The notes under the pieces were generated by a model, which was not told the DNA's origin, did no database searches, and saw nothing but the letters and a program-made list of their open reading frames with translations. From an uncultured Bacteroidales bacterium (GTDB lineage Bacteria > Bacteroidota > Bacteroidia > Bacteroidales > Bacteroidaceae), in the NCBI GenBank assembly GCA_949297215.1, contig CASFRV010000001.1, positions 248,001-312,000 on the forward strand: a stretch of 64,000 bases of DNA. The letters are read 5' to 3'. How positions within the stretch are numbered: the first letter of the stretch is position 1; the number at the start of each line of letters is the position of its first letter. This document shows, one piece after another, positions 18,666 through 29,166 of the stretch. Both the position numbers and the translations under genes were made by a program.

Positions 18666-20696
18666 ATGTTGAACATCAAACATTTCATTCCGATGCTGGC
18701 TTTTGCGGCCGGTCCTGTCTTTGCGCAGGGCGACTTAAAGTCGGGCATCGACGTTTCCAGCATGAATCCCGAAGCCAAGCCCGGGACCGACTTTTTCGAA
18801 TACGCCGCCGGAGGCTGGATGAAGAGTCATCCGCTCACGGCCGAGTTTTCGCGCTATTCGCAGTTCGAGGCTCTGAAAGAGGCCAACGAACGTCAGATAC
18901 GCGGCATCGTCGAGGAGCTGGCTGCCACGGAGCATCCGCAAGGTTCGCTCGAACAGAAAATAGGTACGCTCTATCGTCTGGCCATGGACAGCACGCGCCG
19001 CAACCGCGAGGGGTGGGAGCCGCTGCGTCCGCTCTACGACCGCGTGCAGCGCGTGACGACAAAGCCCGAGCTGCTCGTGCAGGCGGCCCGTCTGGCGCGT
19101 ACGGGCGTGCCCACGTTCTTTGCCGTCTATTGCGGGGCCGACCTTGAAGACAGCCGCAAGAACCTTGTGCAGATTTATCAGGGCGGCATTTCGCTCGGCG
19201 AGCGCGACTATTATCTTGCCACCGACGAAGCCACCCGCCGCGTGCGCGACGGCTACAAGGAATACGTGAAAAAGCTCTTCGTCATGACCGGCGACGACGA
19301 GGCTGCCGCCGCCCGCAAGATGGAGGCCGTGCTTGCCATCGAGACGCGCATAGCCCGCGCCTCTTATTCCGCCACGCAGCAGCGCGACGTCGAGGCCAAT
19401 TTCCACAAAATGTCCTACGCCGCGCTTTTGAACGACTATCCCGGCATCGACTGGGGCACGCTCTTCCTCCAGCTGGGCTATCCCGCCTTTGCCGAGGTCA
19501 GCGTTTCGCAGCCCGAGCCCATCCACGAGGTGGAGAAGATATGGGCCGAAACGTCGCTCGACGACCTGAAGGCCTACGTCACCTTTAAGCTTGTCGACAA
19601 CGCCGCCGGTTCGCTCGACGACCGTTTCCGCGCCGCCAGCTTCGACTTTTACGGCCGCATCATGAGCGGCTCCGAGGCCGACAAGCCCCGCTGGAAGCAG
19701 GCCGTGGGCGTCGTGGGCAGCGTGCTGGGCGAAGCCGTCGGCAAGATGTACGTGGAGCGCTATTTCCCCGAAAGCTCCAAGCAGCGCATGCTGACGCTTG
19801 TGCACAACTTGCAGGACGCCCTGGCCGACCGCATACGCCGCCAGTCGTGGATGAGCGATGCCACGAAGGAGCAGGCCCTCGACAAGCTGGAACACTTTTA
19901 CGTGAAGATCGGCTACCCCGACAAATGGATGGACTACGCAGGTCTCGACATTTCCGACACGCTTTCCTACTACGAGAACCTCAACCGCGCCTCGGAGTTC
20001 CTTTTCGACGACGAGATACGCCGCACTGTGGGCAAGCCCGTCGACCGCGACCGCTGGCAGATGACGCCGCAGACCATCAATGCCTATTATAACCCCACTA
20101 CCAACGAAATATGCTTCCCTGCGGGCATTTTGCAGCCGCCGTTCTTCAACGCTGAGGCCGACGATGCCTGCAACTATGGCGCCATCGGCGTGGTTATCGG
20201 CCACGAGATGACGCACGGCTTCGACGACCAGGGAAGCCGTTTCGACAAGGACGGCAACCTGCGCGACTGGTGGACGCCCGAGGACAAGAAAAACTTTGAA
20301 GAGCGCACGAAGGTCATGGCCGATTTCTTTGACAAGATAGAAGTATTGCCCGGCATGCACGCCAACGGACGCCTTACGCTCGGCGAAAACATAGCCGACC
20401 ACGGCGGACTCAACGTTGCCTTCGAGGCGTTGCAGCGAGCCATGGAGAAAACGCCGCTTGGCACGAAGGACGGCTTCACGCCGGAGCAGCGCTTCTTCCT
20501 TTCCTACGGCCTCATCTGGGGATGCAACATCCGCGAGGAGATGCTCCGTCAGTATAACAAGATCGACCCCCACTCGCCGTCGCGCTGGCGCGTCAACGGA
20601 GCGCTGCCCCATATCGATGCGTGGTACGACGCCTTCGACATCAAGCGGAGCGACCCGCTCTACGTTCCGAAGAAAGAGCGCGTCGACGTCTGGTAA
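18666..20696 (+). CDS. pepO: M13 (neprilysin/PepO) zinc metallopeptidase
   Basis: 676-residue exported endopeptidase. A signal peptide (about 1-20, cleavage after VFA) precedes the M13 N-terminal domain (GIDVSSMNPEAKPGTDFFEYAAGGW) and the catalytic domain. Zinc ligands: HEMTH at 513-517, with Glu514 catalytic, and the third ligand Glu574 in GENIADHGG. The C-terminus PHSPSRWRVNGALPHIDAWYDAF matches the family's substrate-binding end. It lacks a T9SS C-terminal domain, so it is probably periplasmic. It cleaves peptides rather than folded proteins in characterised relatives. 19 bp after the ABC-F gene and 14 bp before metA. Confidence 0.94.
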   Translation: MLNIKHFIPMLAFAAGPVFAQGDLKSGIDVSSMNPEAKPGTDFFEYAAGGWMKSHPLTAEFSRYSQFEALKEANERQIRGIVEELAATEHPQGSLEQKIGTLYRLAMDSTRRNREGWEPLRPLYDRVQRVTTKPELLVQAARLARTGVPTFFAVYCGADLEDSRKNLVQIYQGGISLGERDYYLATDEATRRVRDGYKEYVKKLFVMTGDDEAAAARKMEAVLAIETRIARASYSATQQRDVEANFHKMSYAALLNDYPGIDWGTLFLQLGYPAFAEVSVSQPEPIHEVEKIWAETSLDDLKAYVTFKLVDNAAGSLDDRFRAASFDFYGRIMSGSEADKPRWKQAVGVVGSVLGEAVGKMYVERYFPESSKQRMLTLVHNLQDALADRIRRQSWMSDATKEQALDKLEHFYVKIGYPDKWMDYAGLDISDTLSYYENLNRASEFLFDDEIRRTVGKPVDRDRWQMTPQTINAYYNPTTNEICFPAGILQPPFFNAEADDACNYGAIGVVIGHEMTHGFDDQGSRFDKDGNLRDWWTPEDKKNFEERTKVMADFFDKIEVLPGMHANGRLTLGENIADHGGLNVAFEALQRAMEKTPLGTKDGFTPEQRFFLSYGLIWGCNIREEMLRQYNKIDPHSPSRWRVNGALPHIDAWYDAFDIKRSDPLYVPKKERVDVW

Positions 20697-20710
20697 GCCG
20701 CTGCAAGCCT

Positions 20711-21607
20711 ATGCCGATAATCACAGTGAAGGGGCTACCGGCGGCAGCCACCTTAAAGCGCGAGGGCGTGGCCGTGTGGGACGTGTGTCCCGCGGGGCTG
20801 CGCCCTCTGCGTGTGCTCTTCCTCAACCTGATGCCGCAGAAGGAGCAGACCGAGCTCGACATCCTGCGCTCGCTCTCGCACGCCGCGCTGCCCGTCGAGG
20901 TGACGCCTGTAAAAATTGCGGGGCAGACGTATAAAACCACGCCCATGGAGCACATGCAGGCTTTCTATACCGACATCGAAAAGCTCATGGGTGGCACGTT
21001 CGACGGACTCGTCGTCACGGGGGCGCCCGTGGAGCACCTGGCCTTCGAAGACGTGCGCTACTGGCCGCAGCTTTGCACCATCATGGACTGGGCCCGCACC
21101 CACGTGCGCTCCACGCTCTACATCTGCTGGGGAGCCCAGGCCGCGCTCTATCATCACTATGGCATACCGAAATATGCCCTCCCCGAAAAGATGTTTGGCA
21201 TCTTTCCGCAGCGCGTCCTGAGCGCTGTGCCGCTTTTCGACGGCATGGAGCGTCCCTTCCCCATGCCCAACAGCCGCCACACCGAGGTGCGCGTGGCCGA
21301 CTTCTCCGCCGGTGCCGACGTGCAGCCAGTGGCCGTGAGCGACGAGTCGGGCATGGGCGTGGCCGTGGGAGCCGGCGGGCGCGAGATATACGTGGCAGGC
21401 CATTTGGAGTATGAGCCCGCCACGCTCGAACGCGAGTACCGGCGCGACGTGGCCAAGGGGCTGCCCATCGCTCTGCCGCGCCACTATTACCACGGCGACG
21501 ACCCCGCGCAGGGCATCGATTACAGTTGGCAGAGGGCCTGCGCCACGTTTTATGCCAACTGGGTGGAGCGCTACGTGGCTCCGCAGACAGCGTCGCCCTC
21601 TGTCTGA
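20711..21607 (+). CDS. metA: Homoserine O-acyltransferase MetA, probably acetyl-CoA-type
   Basis: 298-residue enzyme of the MetA family, acylating L-homoserine in methionine synthesis. Catalytic residues are visible: Cys139 in YICWGAQ, and His231 and Glu233 in GHLEYEP. The acyl-specificity loop reads VTGAPVEHL with Glu108. In the published comparison of MetA enzymes a Glu at this place goes with acetyl-CoA and a Gly (APLGL in E. coli) with succinyl-CoA, so acetyltransferase activity is the better guess despite the usual succinyltransferase name. ATG 20711 gives the conserved start MPII. A strong terminator follows at 21662-21710. Confidence 0.93.
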   Translation: MPIITVKGLPAAATLKREGVAVWDVCPAGLRPLRVLFLNLMPQKEQTELDILRSLSHAALPVEVTPVKIAGQTYKTTPMEHMQAFYTDIEKLMGGTFDGLVVTGAPVEHLAFEDVRYWPQLCTIMDWARTHVRSTLYICWGAQAALYHHYGIPKYALPEKMFGIFPQRVLSAVPLFDGMERPFPMPNSRHTEVRVADFSAGADVQPVAVSDESGMGVAVGAGGREIYVAGHLEYEPATLEREYRRDVAKGLPIALPRHYYHGDDPAQGIDYSWQRACATFYANWVERYVAPQTASPSV

Positions 21608-21661
21608 CAAGCGGTGGCGGGCTCGCCCGGGCCTGCCCCACGCAATAAACGAAACGAAAAG

Positions 21662-21710
21662 GCAGCCTGCCGGATCATGCTTTGAGCATATCGCGGCAGG
21701 CTGCTTTTTT
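21662..21710 (+). terminator. Terminator between metA and sprA (possibly bidirectional)
   Basis: Perfect 11-bp stem (21662-21672 with 21694-21704) followed by TTTTTT on the plus strand. On the minus strand the same hairpin is followed by CTTTTCG, so it may also end the ruvA-sprA transcript. Confidence 0.85.
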
Positions 21711-21751
21711 GTGTGATGGCGCTGTCCGTCTGCAGGCTCCGGCGGCCGGCA

Positions 21752-24700
21752 TCAGCGCGTCAGGTTGAAGCGCAGGTTGATGCCGAAGTCTTGCGTGGTG
21801 ATGGGGTAGGAGCTCGACGTGAGCAGCGGCTTGTTCATCTGACGGTCGTAGTAGGCGCTCAGCGTAAGGAACTTGCTCAGCGCATACTCCGCCGAGAAGG
21901 AAACCTGCACGGCCTTGTTGCCGCTCGTGGCCTGCGTGAGCGTGGTGAGGATGTCGCGGTTCAGGGCGCTCTGGTTGCGGAACGTCAGGTCGAGCCGCAG
22001 GTTCAGGTCGTTGCTGAAGCCCGAAGCGTTGGTTTTCTTCTGTCCTGCGGCGCCCCGCTTGCCTTTGCTGCGCACGGCCTTCTTGGGCTGGAAGAGTTTC
22101 AGGTCGGCAATTTTGTAGCCCAAGCCGATGATAAAGTCGTTCGAGCGCGTCTCCGAAATCTGCTGCGAGGTCATGCTGAGCGTGACGACGCGCGTCTTGC
22201 GATATTCCACCTTGGCCGTCAGGTCGTTCTGGAAGGTCATGTCGACACCTATGAGGGGCGAGAACGATTCGTTGATGGAAACGGTCGATATGTCGTACAT
22301 GGAGCTCGGAATGGGGTTGCCCGTCGTGACGTCCTGGACGAAACCGATGCCGTTCATGTACTCCTGATAGGATGTGAACGTGCTGTAAGAGCCAATGGCG
22401 AAGACGCTGCGGTATGAGTGGTTCAGGTTGAAGCTCTTAAAGATTTTCTTCATCTTCGGCAGCTTCGATAGGCCGCTATACGTAAGCGACCAGTTGGGCA
22501 GCAGGCGGGTGAGGGCCGGGAAGATGTCGAGCGAGGAGCCTCCGCTGCCGTAGGCCGAGAGGAAGGCGGGAATCATCACCTGTGCCGAGTATTTGTCCAC
22601 CGTGCCGTTGGCCGGGTCGAAGGGCTTACCTGCCAGCTGCGAGCCGGCGGGATAGGTGGCGCCGGCGTAGAGTGCCTCGACGCGGTTGCGGTAGCCGTCG
22701 AGCGAGGCCACGAAGCGGTCGAAAGTTTTGCTGCGGTAGCCGTTATCGGCGTTGCCCGTCTTCTCAAAGGCCGATTTCAGGCTGATGGTGGTCATCGAGA
22801 AGCTGCCCGTCTGCGTGGTGGGCATGCCGTCGAACATATACTGGATGCTCTTGGCCTTGTTGACGTTGCGGCTGGCGCTGAGGTCAATCTTGAAGTCGCG
22901 GAACGGCTCGATGGTGGCTCTGATTTGCAGGTCTTCGGTCAGGTTGGTCGTGGCGGGCGACACGATGCTGTCGCTCTGCAAGAGCCAGCCGCGTTCGGCG
23001 GCACGGCGCACGAAGCTTTCGTCCGTGAAGCCGAAGGCAAAGTCGAGGCCGGGTTGCAGTCCGCCGCCTTTGCCCTGCCCGAAGACGTCGCCCACCTGCG
23101 GCAGGAAGCCCGGCACGGACATGCTGTAACGGTTGCTGTACGAGATGCTCACGTTGCGCACCATCATGAGGCCGCGGCTGACGTATTCGAGGGCTTTATA
23201 CCATCCCTGCTCCTCCTTGCGCTTGCGCGGGCTCACGGTGATTTTGAGCTTCACCGTGTCGCGCGTGAGCACTTCGATGCGGTTGGCGTCGAGCACCTTG
23301 TAGCGCACGGGATAGCGCTTGCCGTCGCTGCGGAGCGCCGTGACGCGCACCTTCTTCGAGCGCTGGTTGTGGATGACGAGCGTCGTCGTGTCGGCCTTGA
23401 GCTGTATTTCCTTGGAGAAATTCTTTTTTTCCTCCTTTTTCTTCTGCGGCGTGGCCGAGAACTTGCGGTTGACGGCTTTCAGGAAGGGCACGTGGTTGTA
23501 GAGCGTTTCCATGTTGAGCCGTGCGTTGCCGTTGATGTCGCGCGAGTTGGATATGGTGTTGCCCAGCGTGGTGCCGTCTTCCAGGTCGGTGCCGCGGGAC
23601 CAGTTGTAGGTCGAGGCATACTTGGCGTCGGCCGTCAGCCAGTCGAAGACGGGCAGTTTGTTGAGAGGAAGCTGCCACGAGAAGTCGAAGTTCTGCTGGT
23701 AGGAGAGGGGTGTGCCCAGTTGCTTGATGCTGTTCCACACGGAGTCCTTCCAGGCCGAGTAGCGGTCGGGGTAGAGGTCTTTGTTGACGGCCGTATAGGG
23801 CTGTTCGATTTCGGCGTTTGTGCCCGAGGCGAAGCTGGCGTGTATGTTCTTCGTCAGATCCCAGCGCAGGTTGAAGCTGCGGTTCCACAGGAAGTCGCTC
23901 GACCACGACAAGGGGATTGACGTGTTGCCCACGTCCTCCATGTCGCGCTCTTGCAGCTCGTAATAGTTGCGCGTGATGTCCGAGTTGAACGTTAAGTTCT
24001 GAGGCAGGAAGTTGATGGACTGGTCTTTCAGAATCTTCAACCACTTGCTGCGGCTCTTGATGCGCTTCTTAAACGGTTCGAAGGGCTTGAAGTTGGGCGA
24101 GTAGTTGTAGTTGAAGTTCCACTTCCAGTTCTGCTCCTTTTCCCAGGCCGTCGTCTCGCCCGTTGTGTTGCGGCTGCTGAAGGCATAGCTGAGCGAGAAG
24201 TTGGCAGGGTCGTAGGGCATGGGATATCGCTTGGTGGCCACGTTGAAACGCAGGTTGCTGATGCTGAAATTCTTGTTGATAATGACCTTTTCGGCAATGT
24301 TGCGCAGCGAGTCGCGCTCGTGGTCGTTGGCCATGGCGTCGAGGGCGTCGTCGAGCTCCATGTCGGTGTCGAGCGGGTTGTAGCGCGGCACGGTACGTTC
24401 CTTGCTGTACGAATAGTAGACGGGGGCCTGCAATTTCAGCTTCTCGGGGAAGAAGCGGCCTGCCTCGACGTTGGTCGTAACGCTGTAATTATACAGATTG
24501 TCGTCGCGGCGCTGCGAGACGCTTTCCTCCAAACCGCCAAATCCGTCGGTCTCGATGTGGCCCGACAGGTTGAGCGAGGCCACGTCGGAGAACTGGATGT
24601 TCAGTGTTCCCTGGGCCGCCCAGCCGCCGTTGTTGGAAAACTCCTGCAAGCGCAGCTCGTTGACCCACACCTCAACGCTGCGCACCGAGCGCGAGTTGTT

Positions 24701-27700
24701 GCGCACGCCAATCATGATGGTGCGCACCTCGCCCAGCGACGGGTTGCCCATCACGCTCACCTTGTTCTTCTGGTCCGAGGGGTCATATTCGGAGTAGAGC
24801 GTCGAAAAGTTGGTCAGCCCCAGCGCCTTCTGGCGGTTGCGGTTCTTCTTCACGTCCGTCAGCAGCGAAAGGTCGATGTCGAGCATGTTTTCGGCCGGCC
24901 ACACCGCCTCGGCTCCGCTGGCCGACTGTGCATACTGACCCTCGGGCGTGATGGTGAGCGGTATCTCGTACTCGTAGAAATTGTTCTTGTAGTCGGAGCC
25001 CAGACGTACGAACAGGCTCATCTGTCCGTCCTCCAACGTGTTGTCGCCCGTCAGCGCATTGGCGTGCGTAAACATCTGCAAGTGTTTATATCTCCGCAAA
25101 TCGAGCGTAGTGTTCTTGTAGACGGCACGGGCGTCGTTCGAAGCGAGGTTTTCAACGGTTATGGCGAGCGCCTGCTCGTCGTTTTGCAGGATTTGGTCCT
25201 GCCCCGGGTCGATGACGCGGCTGATGCCGGGCGGGATGACGTAGTTGACGGGCGTTTTCTCGTTGTTTTCCTCGAAATTGACGGCCGAAACGCTCATCGA
25301 GCCGCTCACGTCGGGCGTTTCGCCGCTGTAAAGCGCCTGTTCGTAGGCTCTCCATTCGCCGCGCACGAGGTCAAGCGTGGCAAAGCGGAGCACGACGGGG
25401 CGCTCGAAGCCCGTGAGGAACATGCGCATGAAGCGTATGCTGCTGAAATCGCTGATGCCTCCCTCGCGCTGCTCATACGCCTCGACGGGGATGCGGAAGA
25501 GATACCACGTGACGTCTTCTGTCGTTCCGTTGCGGAGTTTCACGCTGGCCGTGCGCTGGTCTACGATGAAGTTTTGCCCCACGCTCATGGCTTCCGGCGC
25601 TATGTGTACGCGGTACTGGTAGTATTTTTCGTATTCGTTGAGGGTGAAATCCTGGTTGATGTCCTCGACGTCGGGCGTGGTCTTATAGGCCGTGCTGTAG
25701 CTTTCGGGCGAGCGGTCGGCGTCGACGGAGTTGCCGTTGGGGTTGTTGATGTATTTGTAGCGGTCGAGGATAGAGGTCTCGTTGGCGTCGTAGTCGGAAC
25801 CGCGGAAGTAGTGGTAGCGGTCGCCCGAGGGTGCGGCAAGCAGCGAGTCGTACACCTCGGGGCGCACGATGCTGCGCACCTGTTCCAGGTAGCTCTGATA
25901 GGCCGGGAAGGTGCGTTCCTCTTCGCTGGTGAGGCCGTTGAGGCCCACGTCCTGGCGCTGTCGCGAGCCGCTCGACGTGTTGAAGGCATAGGTCATGCTG
26001 TTTTGCGTCGGCACGCGGCCCCACACGGTTTCGGTGTAGAGCGATGCGTCGGCTGCGGTGGGCATGCCGCTCTCGGTGTACTTTTTTCCGTCCTTTAAGA
26101 TGTCTTCGCTGATCTCGCCCAGGTTGATGTAGAGGTCGCCCGAGAAGGTCGTTCCCTCTTTCCGGGCTTTGATGAAGGGGTCCATGAGCCAGAATTCCAC
26201 GTATTCGACGTTGGCCGTCTCGAAGTCGTTGGTGTCGAGCTTTCTCATCATGCCTCCCCAGCGCTGGGCGGGGTTTTGCAGGTGTCCGTCGGCGTCGAGG
26301 TTGGGGTCGAGGTTGTAGGGGCCGCGTTCGTTGGGATAGTAGGCCAGGTTGAGGACGTTCAGCGTGGACGACTCGCGGTAGTTGATCTGCCGGTTGGGAA
26401 AGAGTTCGCTGATGTACACTTCGCGCACGTCGTGGTCGGAAAGCTGGTCGAGGTCGCCCTTGATGTGTCCCGGCGTGAGCGACGAGGAGCGGCGAGTGAA
26501 AAGCGGGTCGATGTAGTACCAGGCAAGCAGGGCGCGGTTGTAGCCGTAGCGCAGGTCGTTCGTGTATTTCGACTCGGGGAAGAGGGCCGGCGTGGAGCTG
26601 ATGACCCAGTCGGTGGGGTTGGAGACGTCGATGTCGCTCTTCGTGTTCTCAAAGTCGTCGATGTAGGAGGCATTGCCCTGTGCGCCGCGGTTTTTCCCTG
26701 CAATGAGCTGGGCAAACTCGGCCGTGAAGTTGATGGTCGACGGGGCGGTGCAGTTGAGGAAGGGTATCTTGTTGAGTATGTCCGTGAGCCACTGGCTCTG
26801 CTTCTTCCACGACATGCTCAGTCCCCAGATGGTGTTGTTGAGCGGTTCGCTGCCCATGGCCACTTTGGTCGTCAGGGGCTTTTCGCCCAGATGCATGAAC
26901 GTACCGCCCACCTGGAAGTCCTTCGTGAAATCGTATTGGAAGGCCAGGCCGAACATCGTCTTGCGCTGCATGCCGTAGTTGGTGTCGCTTTCGAGGCTTA
27001 CGTCGATGCCCGTTCCCGCGTCGAGGATGCTCTGGTTCAGGATTCTGACTACGCCGTTGTTGTAGTCGACGGTATAGTCGGAGCCCTCGGTGAGCGTCTG
27101 CCCGCCGGCCGTCACCACGACGGAGCCCTGCGGGATGTTCATGGCGCCCAGCTGTATCTCGCCGCTCTTTGTGGCCTTGTACTGCCCGGTGATGACGTAT
27201 TTGTTTTTCTCGGCAATCTGCTTGGCCACGGTCTTCGTCGAGTCGTAGAGCTCCCGGTAGACGTATTTTTCGGCCACGGCGGGGTCGCCGATGATGCCGG
27301 CCAGATAGGAGCCGAAAGGTTCCACCACGGGGAAATATACCCGCCCGTTGGCGGCGTCTATCGTGTAGCCCTCCACGTAGTCGAAGTAGCCGTTCGGGTT
27401 TCGCTTGTTGTTGTTGTCGAGCTTGTCCAGGCCGAGCAGCGATATGATGCGTTTGTCTTTCAGCGCGGGCTCGGGCAGGTACGAGAGGTAGACGCCCGTC
27501 GTGTCGCTCAGGATTTTCACGTCCAGGCGGAAGCGGTCTTTCTGCACCGAGGTGGCTCCCAGCGAGTAGACGTTCTTCATCATGAGGTCCCAGTTGCCCA
27601 TCTGCGGCGTGTTGGCCGTGTTTTTCAGCGATTTGACGAAGAGCGTCGTCTGGTTGTCCTGCCGGTCGGTCGAGAACTCGCCCACTTGGTAGCGCGTGCC

Positions 27701-29143
27701 GCGGTAGGTATATTCGAAGGCGACGGCCAGCACCTGGTCGGTTTGCAGCGAGGTGCGCAGCGAGACGTAGCCCAGACTGCTGTTGAGCTTATATTCCGAT
27801 GAGTTGAGCAGGCGGGCGTTTTCCAGCTTTTCATAGTCGGTTCCGCCCACCAGGCCGGCGCCGTCGAGCGTGGGGGTGACCTGCGATATGTCGCGGGCGG
27901 CAGCGAGCCCTCCCACGAGCGTGGCGTAGAGCGAGTTGGAGTTGTTGCTTGGCGTCACGTCGGCACCGGGCGTCCACATGGGGTTGCTGATGTGGTCGTG
28001 TTCGCCCAGGTCTGTCAGGGCCACGATGTTGCGCGTGTTCGTCGTAGTTCCGTTCTTGTTCGTCACCCAGATTTCTACCCGGTTGATAGTGATGCCCGAC
28101 AGCACGTTAGGCAGCTGAGCCATATTGCCGTCGTAGTGTTCCCGGAAATATTGTGCCAGGAAGAAGTGGCGGTTTTCCTCGTAGTCGGCCGCCGAAAATT
28201 CGTAGTCGGTCAGCTGCGCCCCTCCCTCGGAGCTCACGCTCTGCGTGTTCGACTTTTTTTGCGAAATGACGGTTTGCAGCTTCAGCTTGCCAAACTGCAT
28301 GTCGGCCCGCACGCCGAAGAGCGACGAAGCGCCGCGTATGAGCGACGAGTTGGTGGGCATCGACACGTTGCCTGCCTCGATGAGCTTGATGATTTCGTCC
28401 TCCTTGCCCTCGTAGCGGAGCTTGAGGTTCTGTGCGTCAAAGTCGAACGTGGCTTCCGAGTTGTAGTTGAAGTCCATGTTGACCTTGTCGCCCACCTTTC
28501 CGTTGACGCTGATGTTTATCTTCTCGTCAAAGTCGAAGCCAAACACCTTGCGGTTGCGCTCGGCGAGCGACGGGTTGTCCACAAAGCGCGTGTTGGCGCC
28601 TATTTTCAGTTCGGCCGAGCCTTGCGTCTTGATGCGCACGCCGCCCGGTCCGAAGATTTTGTCGGCAGGTCCCAGGTCGAAGTGCATGTCGGTGAAGTCG
28701 AACTTTTCCTTGCCGCCGGCCTTGAAGGCTTCGGCGTTTTTGTTTTTGAAAAATTCGTTCATCGAGCGCTTGAAGCTCCATTCGCGGTATTCTTCCTGCG
28801 TCATGAAGAAGGGAGCTTCGAGAAAATCGTCGCCCAGCTTCGTGCCGAGGCGGTATGTGCCCGAGCGCTCGTCGTAGAACACGCCCGATTTCAGGTTTTC
28901 GGGGTCGCGCAGGTCGGTCGAGAGCGTCGTGTCCTCGTCTTCGCTCCGCAGGATGGTCTTTTTCACGCCGAAACGCGGCTCCACGACCGTGTCGGGCGGT
29001 GTGGCGGGCCGGGCGGGCGCAGGCTGGGGCGCCGGGGCATGGCTGCGGCCGGCGGGCACGGCCAGCGCCAGGCAGGCCAGCAGGAAGCTGCCGGCCGCCA
29101 TCATGGCAGGACGTGGGGCAAAGACGTGGCGTAAACGTTTCAT
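21752..29143 (-). CDS. sprA: SprA, outer-membrane translocon of the type IX secretion system
   Basis: 2463-residue giant beta-barrel, the largest gene here. SprA (Sov) forms the outer-membrane pore through which the type IX system exports proteins. Start is ATG 29143: the basic and hydrophobic signal peptide MKRLRHVFAP... begins there, 23 bp after the ruvA stop. Seen: proline-rich linker after cleavage, then many repeats of alternating beta strands typical of the SprA N-terminal and barrel domains (for example LRYEGKEDEIIKLIEAGNVS and FGVRADMQFGKLKLQTVISQ), and the C-terminal strand INLRFNLTR. Length agrees with the family (about 2,300-2,500). No other T9SS core gene (porV, gldK-N, sprE) is in the window. 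Confidence 0.96.
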   Translation of the reverse strand: MKRLRHVFAPRPAMMAAGSFLLACLALAVPAGRSHAPAPQPAPARPATPPDTVVEPRFGVKKTILRSEDEDTTLSTDLRDPENLKSGVFYDERSGTYRLGTKLGDDFLEAPFFMTQEEYREWSFKRSMNEFFKNKNAEAFKAGGKEKFDFTDMHFDLGPADKIFGPGGVRIKTQGSAELKIGANTRFVDNPSLAERNRKVFGFDFDEKINISVNGKVGDKVNMDFNYNSEATFDFDAQNLKLRYEGKEDEIIKLIEAGNVSMPTNSSLIRGASSLFGVRADMQFGKLKLQTVISQKKSNTQSVSSEGGAQLTDYEFSAADYEENRHFFLAQYFREHYDGNMAQLPNVLSGITINRVEIWVTNKNGTTTNTRNIVALTDLGEHDHISNPMWTPGADVTPSNNSNSLYATLVGGLAAARDISQVTPTLDGAGLVGGTDYEKLENARLLNSSEYKLNSSLGYVSLRTSLQTDQVLAVAFEYTYRGTRYQVGEFSTDRQDNQTTLFVKSLKNTANTPQMGNWDLMMKNVYSLGATSVQKDRFRLDVKILSDTTGVYLSYLPEPALKDKRIISLLGLDKLDNNNKRNPNGYFDYVEGYTIDAANGRVYFPVVEPFGSYLAGIIGDPAVAEKYVYRELYDSTKTVAKQIAEKNKYVITGQYKATKSGEIQLGAMNIPQGSVVVTAGGQTLTEGSDYTVDYNNGVVRILNQSILDAGTGIDVSLESDTNYGMQRKTMFGLAFQYDFTKDFQVGGTFMHLGEKPLTTKVAMGSEPLNNTIWGLSMSWKKQSQWLTDILNKIPFLNCTAPSTINFTAEFAQLIAGKNRGAQGNASYIDDFENTKSDIDVSNPTDWVISSTPALFPESKYTNDLRYGYNRALLAWYYIDPLFTRRSSSLTPGHIKGDLDQLSDHDVREVYISELFPNRQINYRESSTLNVLNLAYYPNERGPYNLDPNLDADGHLQNPAQRWGGMMRKLDTNDFETANVEYVEFWLMDPFIKARKEGTTFSGDLYINLGEISEDILKDGKKYTESGMPTAADASLYTETVWGRVPTQNSMTYAFNTSSGSRQRQDVGLNGLTSEEERTFPAYQSYLEQVRSIVRPEVYDSLLAAPSGDRYHYFRGSDYDANETSILDRYKYINNPNGNSVDADRSPESYSTAYKTTPDVEDINQDFTLNEYEKYYQYRVHIAPEAMSVGQNFIVDQRTASVKLRNGTTEDVTWYLFRIPVEAYEQREGGISDFSSIRFMRMFLTGFERPVVLRFATLDLVRGEWRAYEQALYSGETPDVSGSMSVSAVNFEENNEKTPVNYVIPPGISRVIDPGQDQILQNDEQALAITVENLASNDARAVYKNTTLDLRRYKHLQMFTHANALTGDNTLEDGQMSLFVRLGSDYKNNFYEYEIPLTITPEGQYAQSASGAEAVWPAENMLDIDLSLLTDVKKNRNRQKALGLTNFSTLYSEYDPSDQKNKVSVMGNPSLGEVRTIMIGVRNNSRSVRSVEVWVNELRLQEFSNNGGWAAQGTLNIQFSDVASLNLSGHIETDGFGGLEESVSQRRDDNLYNYSVTTNVEAGRFFPEKLKLQAPVYYSYSKERTVPRYNPLDTDMELDDALDAMANDHERDSLRNIAEKVIINKNFSISNLRFNVATKRYPMPYDPANFSLSYAFSSRNTTGETTAWEKEQNWKWNFNYNYSPNFKPFEPFKKRIKSRSKWLKILKDQSINFLPQNLTFNSDITRNYYELQERDMEDVGNTSIPLSWSSDFLWNRSFNLRWDLTKNIHASFASGTNAEIEQPYTAVNKDLYPDRYSAWKDSVWNSIKQLGTPLSYQQNFDFSWQLPLNKLPVFDWLTADAKYASTYNWSRGTDLEDGTTLGNTISNSRDINGNARLNMETLYNHVPFLKAVNRKFSATPQKKKEEKKNFSKEIQLKADTTTLVIHNQRSKKVRVTALRSDGKRYPVRYKVLDANRIEVLTRDTVKLKITVSPRKRKEEQGWYKALEYVSRGLMMVRNVSISYSNRYSMSVPGFLPQVGDVFGQGKGGGLQPGLDFAFGFTDESFVRRAAERGWLLQSDSIVSPATTNLTEDLQIRATIEPFRDFKIDLSASRNVNKAKSIQYMFDGMPTTQTGSFSMTTISLKSAFEKTGNADNGYRSKTFDRFVASLDGYRNRVEALYAGATYPAGSQLAGKPFDPANGTVDKYSAQVMIPAFLSAYGSGGSSLDIFPALTRLLPNWSLTYSGLSKLPKMKKIFKSFNLNHSYRSVFAIGSYSTFTSYQEYMNGIGFVQDVTTGNPIPSSMYDISTVSINESFSPLIGVDMTFQNDLTAKVEYRKTRVVTLSMTSQQISETRSNDFIIGLGYKIADLKLFQPKKAVRSKGKRGAAGQKKTNASGFSNDLNLRLDLTFRNQSALNRDILTTLTQATSGNKAVQVSFSAEYALSKFLTLSAYYDRQMNKPLLTSSSYPITTQDFGINLRFNLTR

Positions 29144-29166
29144 GAAGGTGAAGGGCCGGCTGCGGC

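Noticed and set aside
26276-27802. A roughly 500-codon plus-strand open frame inside sprA.
   Set aside because: Shadow of sprA codons; no motif or plausible start.
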